A stretch of 41,992 nucleotides of DNA from Tranzscheliella williamsii (taxonomy: Eukaryota; Basidiomycota; Ustilaginomycetes; Ustilaginales; Ustilaginaceae): NCBI GenBank assembly GCA_023212725.1, contig JALBYF010000103.1, positions 1 through 41,992 on the forward strand. Reading direction: 5' to 3'. The notes under the pieces were generated by a model. The model worked only from the letters and a program-made list of their open reading frames with translations, did no database searches and had not been told where the DNA came from. A program made the position numbers and the translations under genes. Shown in pieces: positions 30,452-39,866 of this stretch (positions within the stretch are counted from its first letter, which is position 1; each line of letters opens with the position of its first letter).

Positions 30452-31342
30452 TTAGACAAGCCGTTTGTTCTGGGAGAGATCACTCGCTCCGTTCATCTTC
30501 TGTACGGATGCCTGGAGGACGTCGCCAAGTCTGAGCGATGCCAGACCGTGGACGACGTTGTGCAATGTGGGTAGCTGCTCGAAAGTACCTGTCTTGAATG
30601 TAAGCTGGGCCTGGCTCGCAAGCTCGTCGACGGTAGCATAGTAGGAGACGGGAACGGGGCCGAGCGGTGGAGGGTTGAAGGTAGTGTAGCTTGCGTCGTG
30701 CATGCCGGGCTCGCCTACTGTGGGAACATAGCGATGGTGCAGGATACCGTCTTGGAATGGATGCGTCCACGCAGAGGTTTTCTGGGCCGGCGCCTGGCTC
30801 GTGTCGTGCTCCTTGAGTCCGCACAGCTCCAGGCGCATGAACTCGTGACCCATCCAAGAAGCGGTGTGGGTGCGTGCATCGCCCATCACGGCCCCATCGG
30901 GCAGCTCGGCCCAAAGCTTGCAAAAGCCCAGCTCTTCACGGCCGGTGGTGATGGGATCAGAGAAGCTCTCGAAGAGGACTGCCATGTAAGAGGCCTTCTT
31001 CTGTGTCTGCGTATGCTTGCTGATCACGTCGTTGAAATAGACTCCCCAGGTATTGTACCCACGGCCGGCAAGCCAAGGCAGGTTACGCAGTTCCATGACC
31101 TCGAAGAGAACGGTGCCTTTACCATTGGGTGAGCCAGCAACTGCCTCGTAGCCATCCGGCAGGAGTGCATTCATCGTATCCAGCTCAGCCTCGACGACAA
31201 CGCCAACTGTGGTAGTCTTCGATTGTGACCAATCAAACCGATTGCCGTTGGGGTTTTGACGAGGCGTAGGTGCCGGTCCAAATCCGATGGGAACCCGGTG
31301 GTACCTTCTAGTTTGCTCGAACATTGGTTTGTGCAATGGCAA
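30452..31342 (-). CDS. Acetoacetate-decarboxylase-family protein (ADC fold)
   Basis: An intron-free 296-codon frame. The family-defining stretch GREELGFCKLWAEL (residues 134–147) matches the ADC-superfamily consensus around the Schiff-base lysine, here Lys142. Preceding residues (VLFESFSDPIT) and the N-terminal DTMNALLPDGYEA also fit. Classical members decarboxylate acetoacetate; ADC-like relatives act as aldolase-dehydratases or on other beta-keto acids. In this cluster a decarboxylation or C–C bond step on the ring-opened product is plausible but not shown. A second Met at residue 7 is a possible start. The gene is transcribed towards the dioxygenase gene. Its proximal promoter, on the right, contains two perfect copies of a 15-bp GTGGGG-type motif 88–145 bp upstream. 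Confidence 0.83.
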   Translation of the reverse strand: MPLHKPMFEQTRRYHRVPIGFGPAPTPRQNPNGNRFDWSQSKTTTVGVVVEAELDTMNALLPDGYEAVAGSPNGKGTVLFEVMELRNLPWLAGRGYNTWGVYFNDVISKHTQTQKKASYMAVLFESFSDPITTGREELGFCKLWAELPDGAVMGDARTHTASWMGHEFMRLELCGLKEHDTSQAPAQKTSAWTHPFQDGILHHRYVPTVGEPGMHDASYTTFNPPPLGPVPVSYYATVDELASQAQLTFKTGTFEQLPTLHNVVHGLASLRLGDVLQASVQKMNGASDLSQNKRLV

Positions 31343-31767
31343 TGGATATGCTATATTGATGACCAGAGATGTGTGCGAATTCTCAGCTTATGCCTTTTCA
31401 TATTATTGCTTTTGCCCCGCCTTCGACCCTTACCCCACTCGGCGAAGTTGGATGCAGCGGACGGCTCCCCATTTACCCCACTCGGCGGTGTCGAAATGCA
31501 GCCCAGGGCCGTTGATTTGAGCACAACCAGTTAAACCCATCTCCATACCGGCAACGCCTCAGACAGTTCGTAGCGCTAACTACTCGGCGGTACGATTGGG
31601 TGAAAGGCAAGAGAACCAGAGATGAGAATCGTCTATTGATATCTGTGAAAGAAGCAGGCAAACCCAGCCAACACGCTATGGTGAAACTGGACAGATAAAA
31701 ATTATATTTCAACACGGACAAACTACGACCTTTTCCAAGGGTAATTTTGTCAATGGGCGTAAACATG
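31343..31767. promoter_or_regulatory. Promoter of the ADC-like gene / 3' flank of the cupin gene
   Basis: A 425-bp stretch without a gene. The part next to the ADC-like gene holds two copies of the 15-bp motif described separately. The rest is the AT-richer 3' flank of the cupin gene, in which I see nothing specific. Confidence 0.5.
31430..31487 (-). promoter_or_regulatory. Two perfect copies of a 15-bp GTGGGG-type element
   Basis: TTACCCCACTCGGCG occurs at 31430–31444 and again at 31473–31487 (43-bp period). Read on the minus strand, towards the ADC-like gene, it is CGCCGAGTGGGGTAA. It combines a GTGGGG core with a CCG triplet. Similar versions occur in the other cluster promoters. Confidence 0.6.
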
Positions 31768-32341
31768 TTAATGGGCGAAAGCATTCTCCAGATGCTTGCC
31801 GTCTATGGAAACTGGTTGGGCGCCCAGTAGAACAAAGGCAACCCGAGCCCACTGATCGGTGGTGTTTTGCCACTGATGATTTGTGCCCCGCTGCACGATG
31901 ACCTCCGATGGACCCATGCTTCTGCGATCGCCGCCATCGAGGATCAGATCGATGGAGCCCCAGATGACAATGCCGTAGTCAAGCGATTGCGTGCGGTGCA
32001 TAGGGGATTCGCAGTGAGGCGGGAAATCGACGAAACGTAAGACGGAGCCATTCGGGTTGTGAAGCTGTCCAGACCACACGGGCTCCTTTGCGCCGTCTTG
32101 CGAGGAGACAAGGTCAGCAGGTGAGACATTCGAGCTCCATACAACCTGTATCGAAGCAAAGCATCAGGGTCAGTAATGACTTTGGGCTTGGAGACCGCTT
32201 CTTTACACTAACGGAGAACGCTGCGTGCTCCTTTGTCACATCGAGCAGCGGGCACTCATCGTCTTTGTCTACCACAGCCTGGCCTTTGCTGTCGTGCTTG
32301 GTCACTACTCTCCGGATTCCTCCTTGAGGCTTGCTGTCCAT
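31768..32341 (-). CDS. Small single-domain cupin protein, two exons
   Basis: Exons 32341–32213 and 32145–31768 (67-bp intron, donor GTTAGT, acceptor CAG, phase 0) give 168 residues. Joining the exons yields AAFSVVWSSNVSPADLV, the usual N-terminal strand of this group of fungal small cupins. The barrel shows cupin motif 1 as PPHCESPMHRTQSLDYGIVIWG, with metal-ligand candidates His and Glu/Asp. Motif 2 is around QRGTNHQWQNTT. Such proteins are often annotated as cupin-domain oxygenases, isomerases or 'conserved cupin' partners in aromatic catabolic clusters; no reaction can be assigned here. The promoter carries GTGGGGTATTA ~105 bp upstream. The long first-exon frame without the intron runs into a stop, supporting the splice. 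Confidence 0.82.
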
Positions 32342-32564
32342 GATGTATGTATGTTGCAGAGTGAGTGGTAATGTTGATGATCAGGGGGTGAAAGTGTCTC
32401 TGTCTGCTCTTGTAGAATCGCCCCAAAGTCGGCCATCGGTTCGTGTGGGGTATTAGGCCTCGCCCTGCTGATTTCCTTCAATCTCCCCACTTTCTACCAC
32501 GCGTGTGAGGACAAGCAAGGCCATTTAGGAACGGCCACCACTATTTTCATCCTCTCTACTCTGC
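32342..32564. promoter_or_regulatory. Cupin promoter with GTGGGGTATTA
   Basis: GTGGGGTATTAGGCC begins at 32445, preceded by CGGTTCGT. It lies about 105 bp upstream of the cupin ATG and ~120–200 bp from the start of the small gene to the right. No other feature is seen. Confidence 0.45.
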
Positions 32565-33243
32565 ATGACAGCGTCCACCAGCCTTCTAACCGAATCAGTT
32601 ACCAACACGCTTCACATCCAACCACACAAGCACGCCACAGCAATGTCGACCGTCACACTTACCCAAACGGAAGCCCTGCAACAGCATGGGCACTGTCTGA
32701 GGCAGTCCATGCTCGCAACCTCACCGTCCGGGTCGATCTGCAGCAGGTGTCCACCTCCAGGTCGAGCCAACAGCGAAATCAGAAGTATACCTCTCGTGGA
32801 GAGCGAGGCGTTCCCAGTAGCCAGAGACGACGAGCAACCTCAAGGCTGGGCTAGCCACTTGAGAGGCATGCCCTTATACCGCCCTCTTGATCGGAATGTT
32901 GATTTCAGCACTCGCCCATTGTGAGTCGATAGCACCAACTACCCGTCCCGATGCTTTCAGTCATCCTGCTCATCCCTTTGCACGGCTCTGCTTTTGCATT
33001 GAGGTGTAGGGGCAACAATGGTATCGAAAGAACATTTCTCGTATTCATGCTATCTGGCGTTATGATTCAAAACGTGAGTTGCATCTGGCGGCGCGTTGCA
33101 AGTGTTGCACTTCCCAATGACTCAGTGATGATCCTCATCGATCTCTTTGTATACATACACAGTGGGCCAACGTCTCCTGGCGCAGTACGGTCGGCAGGCT
33201 CACCAACAAGCCCTTCACGTTCAAGATTGGCGGCACATGGTGA
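32565..33243 (+). CDS. Small spliced gene of unknown function (three exons)
   Basis: I do not recognise this protein. Exons 32565–32920, 33010–33073 and 33163–33243 join in phase through two 89-bp introns, both starting GTGAGT and ending TAG or CAG. They give 166 residues, or 140 if the second ATG at 32643 is used. The N-terminal part is polar and Ser/Thr/Gln-rich. The middle has PLYRPLDRNVDFSTRPL. A single hydrophobic stretch (TFLVFMLSGVMIQNW) may be a membrane span, and the end is basic and aromatic (GRLTNKPFTFKIGGTW). Consistent phases at both introns argue for a real gene; lack of a known domain argues for caution. It sits inside the metabolic cluster between the cupin and the SDR. Confidence 0.42.
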
Positions 33244-33413
33244 TTGTTTATTCTCAATTGGTTACGCACTGTGGTCCACAGCATCGCGCTGGAAGGAATG
33301 CAATTCATTGCAATCTACGACTATGTAAGGATGCACAGACTGAGGTGAAGAGGAGAGAGTGAGCGGACGAAAGAAGAGTCGCTAGCATAGGGATAGGAAG
33401 GTGGCCAGGACTG

Positions 33414-34529
33414 TCATTTTTCTATCTTGCCCACTTGGTCGATTCCAAATTGCGTACCCCAGAAGTAGTCCTTGAGCCAGTACGGCAGGTAAAAGCTCAG
33501 CCAGGCTTTTGTGGAGCGGTAGCCGTATGGCAGGTAATGCGAAGATCGCTTGTTGAGCACTTGCTTCACGATTGCCTGGGCCAGCTCGTTGGTAGGTGTC
33601 GCGTGTTGATCTGATGTGGAAGAGGGAACATTGTCAGCTAGCTAGCATCACTTCGGTCCTGCTCTTATATGGCAACTTACTCTGAGACCAGCTTCCACGC
33701 GCTGCAATACGGTCAGTGAGATTTTCATAAGCCGATATAGGTCCGCCTGACGAATCAGCAGCCGCTGCGTTAGCAGATCCAATGCCACTCTTGATGGCTC
33801 CAGGAAAAATGCATATAACCTTGATGTTGAACCCTGCTAATTCCATTCGCAGAACATCACTCAGCGAAGTGACTGTTGCCTTAGTAGCGCAGTAGACTGG
33901 TGAGCGGGCGAAAAAAGAACGACAGACGGAGGTTCACGTTGGAGGGAAGTCGTAAGTACACGATGAAGGCACGTAAACCCTTCCCTGCAGCTAATGCAAA
34001 TACTCACTGCCTGCCCATGGCGTCGGCACGAAACTGACAATGGAGCTTATGTTGACGACTACTTGCAGGACACCAATTAATCGATCAGCAAACTATCGCG
34101 GGGACTAGCAGTAGAGTACCCTAGCACTAACTCACCCTGGCCACTTCGTCGCTTGATCATGCCCTTGGAAACGGCTTGGGTGACTTTCAAAAGTCCAAAG
34201 ACATTGGTCTCAAATGTCTGTTTGGCCCTGTCCATGTCTACCTCGACCAAGGGCGCCACGCAACCCATGCCAGCATTATTGACCAGCACATCGATCCGGC
34301 CCGCTCGCTCCTCGACTTCTGCCACAGCCGCTTGGATCGACGAAGTATCGGTCACGTCCAGACGCACGCGCTGAACGCCAGCAGGGAACGAAGTCTGCGA
34401 AAGCTTGTCCATGTTACGAGCGGATACAAATACCTCACACCCTGCTTGGGCAAATGAGCGGCCAAGGTGGCAGCCAATACCAATGCCGCTACAGCCGGTG
34501 ATGAGTACCACAGGTCTCTGGCCTGACAT
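33414..34529 (-). CDS. Short-chain dehydrogenase/reductase (classical SDR), four exons
   Basis: Minus-strand exons are 34529–34136, 34061–34008, 33896–33681 and 33610–33414, giving 286 residues. Introns of 74, 111 and 70 bp have GT–AG ends and keep phase. The cofactor motif reads TGCSGIGIG near the N-terminus, followed by NNAGMG. Exon 2 gives VVVNISSIVS (active-site Ser137/138), and the exon 2–3 joint rebuilds the catalytic YCATK (Tyr151, Lys155). The C-terminal segment (KAWLSFYLPYWLKDYFWG) is aromatic and could contact a membrane, as in AYR1-like reductases, the group it most resembles. It would interconvert a carbonyl and an alcohol with NAD(P)(H). Its substrate in the cluster is unknown. 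The upstream gap contains a G-rich run with GTGGGG at 34711. Confidence 0.87.
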
Positions 34530-34783
34530 TTTCGAGTTTGTGTCCAGCAGGATTCAAGTAGGTAAGGGTGATGAGACGAGAAGGAAATGCTCAGATTAGC
34601 AGGCGAGCAGAGTGGTAGACGACGCTGGTGGCGAGAGAACGGAGCCTTCAGTCGTGCAGCAATGGGACGTACGCTCAGGATAGTATGATTTAGTTTGATT
34701 TCGGGCCATTGTGGGGGGGGTGGGGGAGGTCGAGAAGGCTTCTTCGAGGGACACTAATCAGCCAAGCAAGAATGCGACCAACT
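34530..34783. promoter_or_regulatory. SDR promoter with G-rich run
   Basis: The gap between the 3' end of the CocE-type gene and the SDR start holds a run GTGGGGGGGGTGGGGGAGG (from 34711), about 180 bp upstream of the SDR ATG. It fits the GTGGGG pattern of the cluster but is also simple G-rich sequence. Confidence 0.35.
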
Positions 34784-36610
34784 TTATGCTACAAACGGCA
34801 GGATGAGGCTACTCTGACCTGGGCCAAAGTGGACCAAATTTGTGCCGGCTAAAGTCTTCTGGCTTCGGTCCTCCGGATGATCATGGGTAAAAATTCCACA
34901 CCCTTGCTGGTCTTTCGGTCCAATCTCAAGCACCAGCCTGGCGCCCTTGCCAACGACCACGTTGGTCGGCCAGAGTTCCACGTTGGCCTTATAGACCTCG
35001 CCCTGGATTACTGGAAGAACATCGGTCGACCGATAGTTGCGCTTGGGCAGATATTGCAAGGTATCATCCGCCTCCTTGCGCAACGACAACCTCAGCCATC
35101 CTTTCGTCAATGGCACAGGGTCGCCTGCCGTGCCTGTGAAAAAGACCTCTTGTCCTTCTGCGTCGATATGCCGAAGGGTGACGAATATATCTGCATCGCT
35201 GGGCACATTGCCCTGCTCATCCTCGGCAATGCTCATGCTGATTTTAAACACTACATGGCCCGTGATCTCTTGTTCAACCTCGAACGGTGTGGTGCTGAAG
35301 CGGATGGAGTCGCCATTCGGAGCGAGATATGACAGCGAGCCGCTGTCTGATTTTGCAAAGCTCAACTCTCCAGAAGGGGTAGGGTGCAGAGCCTTATAGC
35401 TGGTGGTCGGTAGAGGCCAAGCGCTTGCCGTCTTTGCTAAGAAGGTTCGTTCCGCAGAAGTCTTGTTGTAGCCCGGGTTGCCTGCTCGATTGTGGTAAGT
35501 GACGGCAGGCACACCATCTGGAGCATTGGGCCCAGCAAGCCAGTTACGGTCATCGACGTTCTTAAGGAAAGCATCGAGAAACGATTTCTGCAGCCTCACA
35601 AATTCCGGAAGGTAGAAGGGTAGATCGTGCCGACCGGTGATAGCGTAGAGCCACTTGGACGGTGTGCCTGCGCCCATGTAGCCGAGGATGTTGCCACGTA
35701 AATGCAAGCAGATGCCACCCCAGTTGGCCACGCTCAGCAGTGGCACTTGGATATCGGCCAGGTTGTAATCACGCGAGGCAAAGTAGGCGTCATCCATGTA
35801 TCTGTTCTGAGCGGTGTCTACCGTTTGGTCGGTTCGATTCTCGGAAAGCTGCTGCTCGGTGAGACTACCTTCTTCGTTGGCCGGCCTTGGAGCCCAGCCT
35901 GGCAGGTTCTCGTCCTGTCCAGCATGCTTGGTCCTAGCTGCAAGTCCATACTGGTTAGCATTGATCTGGCGCGTCTGCCAGAAATTGATAAAGTTGTTGG
36001 AGAGGATACCGCCGTGGCGAACGCGGTCGCGGTAGTAGTCGGCCATACCTTCCCATGGGATGATGCAGGCTAGTCCCTTTGGCTGTCTAGCAGCTACTCG
36101 CCATTGCGAACCTGCATAGTAGCTGACGCCCAGTAACCCTACTTTGCCACTGCACCAAGGCTGTTCAGCGACCCATTCGATAGCTTCGGCGAAGTTGGAG
36201 GAGGTTTGGTCCGACATCGTATCCATAAATCCAGGCGACTGCCCACTCCCCTGTTCGTCCACACGGACCACCACGTAGCCTTGCGCAGTCCAGTAGGTGG
36301 GCTCGGGTGTTTCCCATGCCGACCATTTGCTCTTCTGGTCTTCGGGAAGGTCGGCGAATGAGCTCTTGTGAAATGTACTATAGGCAATGTCTTTCCCATA
36401 AGGACCCGCTGTCACGATCGCGGGCAAGGGCTGCTCGACTGTAGGGCGATAAACGTTGCATCGGAGCACATCAACGCCGTTCTTGAGCGGGATATCGCAG
36501 TTGATCTCCACAATCAAGCCGTTGCCTCGCTCAACACGTTTAATGGCATTGGCGCCAGGCCTGACTGGACCAGGCAGATGAGCCGTCCTGCCTCCGATAT
36601 CTGAGGTCAT
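34784..36610 (-). CDS. CocE/NonD-type hydrolase (X-Pro dipeptidyl-peptidase S15-like)
   Basis: An intron-free 608-codon frame. The alpha/beta-hydrolase part (about residues 35–390) carries the nucleophile Ser163 in LLGVSYYAGSQW, the GxSYxG elbow of CocE-type esterases, preceded by VVVRVDEQGSGQSPG. The C-terminal ~200 residues (from ~405) form the jelly-roll-like domain of the family. At the position where CocE enzymes usually have the triad Asp (WxD) the sequence reads SVANWGG, and the His candidate is in ITGRHDLPFY. Related fungal proteins may use another acid, so activity is likely but not certain. Family members cleave esters or amides, including cocaine and acyl-amino acids. It could release the aromatic core from a conjugated substrate at the start of the pathway. 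Its start faces the ALDH-like gene across a short divergent promoter. Confidence 0.86.
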   Translation of the reverse strand: MTSDIGGRTAHLPGPVRPGANAIKRVERGNGLIVEINCDIPLKNGVDVLRCNVYRPTVEQPLPAIVTAGPYGKDIAYSTFHKSSFADLPEDQKSKWSAWETPEPTYWTAQGYVVVRVDEQGSGQSPGFMDTMSDQTSSNFAEAIEWVAEQPWCSGKVGLLGVSYYAGSQWRVAARQPKGLACIIPWEGMADYYRDRVRHGGILSNNFINFWQTRQINANQYGLAARTKHAGQDENLPGWAPRPANEEGSLTEQQLSENRTDQTVDTAQNRYMDDAYFASRDYNLADIQVPLLSVANWGGICLHLRGNILGYMGAGTPSKWLYAITGRHDLPFYLPEFVRLQKSFLDAFLKNVDDRNWLAGPNAPDGVPAVTYHNRAGNPGYNKTSAERTFLAKTASAWPLPTTSYKALHPTPSGELSFAKSDSGSLSYLAPNGDSIRFSTTPFEVEQEITGHVVFKISMSIAEDEQGNVPSDADIFVTLRHIDAEGQEVFFTGTAGDPVPLTKGWLRLSLRKEADDTLQYLPKRNYRSTDVLPVIQGEVYKANVELWPTNVVVGKGARLVLEIGPKDQQGCGIFTHDHPEDRSQKTLAGTNLVHFGPGQSSLILPFVA

Positions 36611-36881
36611 TGTTGATTCTCGAATGAGATAAGAAGCCCTGAAGTGGATGACGTTTTGCCGCCCCTCCTGAAAATCCCGAACAAGTGCACCCTTTAAAGC
36701 GTGTCAGAGACCCCCACAATTGCCGGTTGCGCAGTCAACATTCAGCCGGCAACCGAGTTTTATCGCCTCGTTCGGCCCCACTCGCGGGGGTTACCTGGCA
36801 AATCAATTAAAATAAAGCCGCCATTCAGCTTCGACAATGGGATGTCCCTACCTTTTTACTATACCCCATTTACCAAGCAAG
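36611..36881. promoter_or_regulatory. Divergent promoter of the CocE-type and ALDH-like genes
   Basis: This contains CACAATTGCCGG at 36715–36726, shared with the MFS promoter, and an inverted repeat CGGTTGC–N18–GCAACCG (36724–36730 / 36749–36755). CCCCACTCG (36776–36784) carries the GTGGGG core on the minus strand. Confidence 0.5.
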
Positions 36882-38325
36882 ATGTCAGAAGACACAACAG
36901 AACATAGCATCAGCAACGCCATGGCAGCAGCCATCGATGGTTGTATGGTCAATGTGCGCACCAGACAAGAACAGCTCAAGAGACTGCACCATGGAGTTGC
37001 TGCAAGGAGACAAGCCATCGTAAAGGCGTGCAAGCAACAGCAAAAGCTAAATCAGGATGAGATGGCCATGGAGCAAGCTATTGACGCGTCACTCCGAGCA
37101 ATGCGAATCCATGCGTCCCGGCTCGACCAACAAGCAGTCAACAAGCATCTGCAACTTCTGAGTGACAATCATAAGGCAGATTTCAACTTCCAAGAGCGAC
37201 TTCCTGTGGGAGTGGTGGGCGTGATAGCATGGGATTGCATCAAGCCTATCGATGCATTTTTCGGTCCTGTGGCCGCCAGCATCGCAGCCGGCAATCCTTG
37301 CGTACTATTTTCCAAACCTGGTATTTTGTCGGCGATCTTGAAGCAGATATTTAGCGATCTAGATCGGCATGCATGCGCACTTGTCGAGGTCAACTCGCTT
37401 GAAAAGGCCAAGAAGCTTTGCAGTACATTTGCCTCATACGTAATTGTCGATGGGGCCGACGTTACCTTGGCTACGCCTGACTCGCTGAAGAGAACTCTGC
37501 ACAAGCCGGATACGATCATCATTGATCAATCCATCGTACCCGAGTCGATCTATCGCTCGATTAGCCAGGTTGACGACAATCGACTTCATCTTGTAAGGCA
37601 TGTAGCTAGCCTGATTGAACAAGCATCGTCTCTCATGCTCAACAGGCGCTTCCTGGTCTCTGAGAACATCAAGCGGATCCTTGACGACCACTTTTATAAA
37701 CATGGCTTGCGTGAGGCCAAGCTTCAAGCCTATTCAAGCACGGAACACGCATTTGCGCTCCTTGAACAGAGGTGAGTAACCAGGTAGATCAACGAGCAAG
37801 CGAGACTAGGCAGGCCTTGTAATCAACGCTAACCACAACTACAACAGACCGGCTGGCAACCTTTTCGTGTTTGCCGATGAGAGGAACGGATCATATCTGG
37901 CTCGCAATGCAGCATGCGCTCATGCAATGATCAATTGCATCCCCCATGACGTGCTACATGCTAACGTGCCTCCACAGGCTCTTCTCAAGTTTGCCAGCAT
38001 TCAGAGTGAGAAAGGCCATGGGCAAGGAGGTATCAGCACGGCTCTGGAACCCATCTGGTCTGTCGATCTGTTCACCCGAACCACGTCTCTCCTCGCACAG
38101 CCACTCAAGGGTCTCTCCCAAAAACCTAAACGTAATCGTCAGAAGGCGCAGGACACTTCGCCGCAATTTCCAGAGATGAAGCGCGCTAAGCCGGACCATA
38201 TGGAGTTCTTCCCTACTGGCTTCCTAATCACGGCTCCCCCCACCGTTGCACTGCTTGCTTCCGGTCTGGGTTACGTGGGTTTCCTTGGGCTTAGAAAATT
38301 GGCTAGCGCAATCATGTATGCCTGA
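36882..38325 (+). CDS. Aldehyde-dehydrogenase-like protein with C-terminal membrane tail, probable pseudoenzyme
   Basis: Exons 36882–37771 and 37848–38325 (76-bp intron GTGAGT…CAACAG, phase 2) give 455 residues. An upstream in-frame ATG at 36837 would add 15. The stretch LPVGVVGVIAWDCIKPIDAF followed by GPVAASIAAGNPCVLFSKP is the cofactor-domain core of class-3 aldehyde dehydrogenases. The hydrophobic end (VALLASGLGYVGFLGLRKLA) resembles the membrane anchor of fatty-aldehyde dehydrogenases. I find neither the GQxC motif with the nucleophilic Cys nor the ELGGK-type Glu region; the middle and catalytic part looks eroded (SIQSEKGHGQGG replaces the usual conserved turn). The frame is open and well spliced, so it may be a non-catalytic partner or an enzyme with changed chemistry rather than a dead gene. 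An active ALDH is present at 40323. Confidence 0.75.
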
Positions 38326-38549
38326 TTTCGTCATCATGTTACCCTCCCCTCCTCTAGCAAAATTTCCCTACATCCTACTTGAAAAGCGTTCTGTGCGATG
38401 GAGAGGGTCGGTGCTGTGCTCTGGTGAGGGTCAATGCTGCTATTTCAACAGACTCACACAAGCACATACGAAGATTTTCAAGTAAAGTGATATTACACAC
38501 ATGTTTTGCGATGAAAGAAATGTCATTTGGAGCGGAGATAAATTGATAT
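38326..38549. other. Convergent 3' intergenic region
   Basis: A short AT-richer gap between the 3' ends of the ALDH-like gene (+) and the HDH-family gene (−). I see nothing specific. Confidence 0.4.
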
Positions 38550-39866
38550 CTATAGCGACGCGCCGATCCAGTCAATATTATCGCCCAAGAACATCCGGGC
38601 ACGAACGTCGCCTGATCGAGCATGACCCTCGAAATTCTCAGCGCGGGCGGCTCGACCGCACAGCCTGCCGAGCTGACCGCTGGCCTTGTCGTCCACTACC
38701 TCTTGATAGGTCACTGTCCGCAGGTACTTGCCCACCCAGAGACCTCCTGTGTAGCGAGCAGCCTTGCGTGTGGGCAAAACATGGTTGGTACCAATGCACT
38801 TGTCGCCGAATGACACGCAGGTGCGCTCTCCCAGGAACAGCGCACCATAGTGGCGCATGTGTGTCAGGGCAAGCCTGGGCTCGCACGTTAAGATCTGGAC
38901 GTGCTCAGAAGCGTACTCGTCGGCGAGCGTGTATGCATCTTCGATCGTGTCGACAACAACAATGGTGCCATGGTCATTCCACGAGCTCGCTGCAATGCCC
39001 GCAGTCGAGAGCGTCTTGATCTGCGCATTGATGCTTTCAAGCGTAGCACTGGCCACCTCGGACGAGGTGGTGATCAGCACAGCCGGAGTGTCGGGCCCAT
39101 GCTCGGCTTGTGAGAGCAAATCCGCGGCGACCACGAATGGCTTTGCGGTCTGGTCGGCAACAATGAGCACCTCTGTAGGGCCGGCGAACAGATCGATTCC
39201 CACTTGACCATAGAGCTGACGCTTCGCCTCGGCTACAAATGCGTTGCCAGGACCGGCGATGAAGTCAACCTTTGCAACCGTCTCGGTACCAATGGCCATT
39301 GCAGCTACTGCTTGTACGCCGCCAAGCAAGAAGATTTCATCCGCTCCAGCCAAATGCATGGCAGCCACGGTTGCATTGGGCACCTGTCCGTCGATGGGTG
39401 GAGTGCATCCGATGACCTTGGGGACACCGGCCACTTTGGCAGTGAGAATGGTCATATGAGCGGATGCGAGAAGAGGATAACGACCACCAGGGATATAGCA
39501 TCCAACCGAATCGATGGGGACGTTCTTCTGCCCAAGAAGCACACCAGGTTGTGTCTCAAGCTCAAAGTCCACTAGGCTGTTGCGCTGCGCCTCGGCGAAT
39601 TGCTTCACGTTCCGCTGCACCTCTTTGATATCATCGATGGTTTGCTTGGTACAGGCTGCGATGGATTCCTCAATTTGTGCTTGACTCATCTTGAAGGCCT
39701 CCGGGCTCCACCTGTCGAACCGCTCCGAGTATCTACGAATTGCCGTATCACCTTCTCGTCGGACTTCATCGATGACCTTAGCCACTGTCTCGATCACAGC
39801 TGGTGCCGAGCGCTGCTCGCTCGGCACGCTCCTCACAGCTGGTTTCTTGATGTATGTGAGAGGCAT
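38550..39866 (-). CDS. Stand-alone histidinol-dehydrogenase-family enzyme (sulfopropanediol-dehydrogenase-like)
   Basis: A 438-residue intron-free protein from the ATG at 39866 (MPLTYIKKP). The open frame extends upstream to 40472, but the extra 202 residues look non-coding; an ATG at 39944 is a possible alternative. The family residues are in place: zinc-ligand candidates Gln253/His256 (SQAEHGPD), Asp355 (FGDKCIGTNH) and His415 (EGHARSGD), plus catalytic Glu321–His322 (YASEHVQ). VGCYIPGGRYPL and AGPGNAFVAEAKR complete the match. Enzymes of this fold oxidise a primary alcohol through the aldehyde to the acid with two NAD+. Fungal histidine synthesis uses the multidomain HIS4-type protein, so this single-domain copy is likely catabolic, like HpsN-type dehydrogenases. 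It is divergent from the ALDH gene at 40323 and could oxidise an alcohol side chain in the same pathway. Confidence 0.88.
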   Translation of the reverse strand: MPLTYIKKPAVRSVPSEQRSAPAVIETVAKVIDEVRREGDTAIRRYSERFDRWSPEAFKMSQAQIEESIAACTKQTIDDIKEVQRNVKQFAEAQRNSLVDFELETQPGVLLGQKNVPIDSVGCYIPGGRYPLLASAHMTILTAKVAGVPKVIGCTPPIDGQVPNATVAAMHLAGADEIFLLGGVQAVAAMAIGTETVAKVDFIAGPGNAFVAEAKRQLYGQVGIDLFAGPTEVLIVADQTAKPFVVAADLLSQAEHGPDTPAVLITTSSEVASATLESINAQIKTLSTAGIAASSWNDHGTIVVVDTIEDAYTLADEYASEHVQILTCEPRLALTHMRHYGALFLGERTCVSFGDKCIGTNHVLPTRKAARYTGGLWVGKYLRTVTYQEVVDDKASGQLGRLCGRAARAENFEGHARSGDVRARMFLGDNIDWIGASL

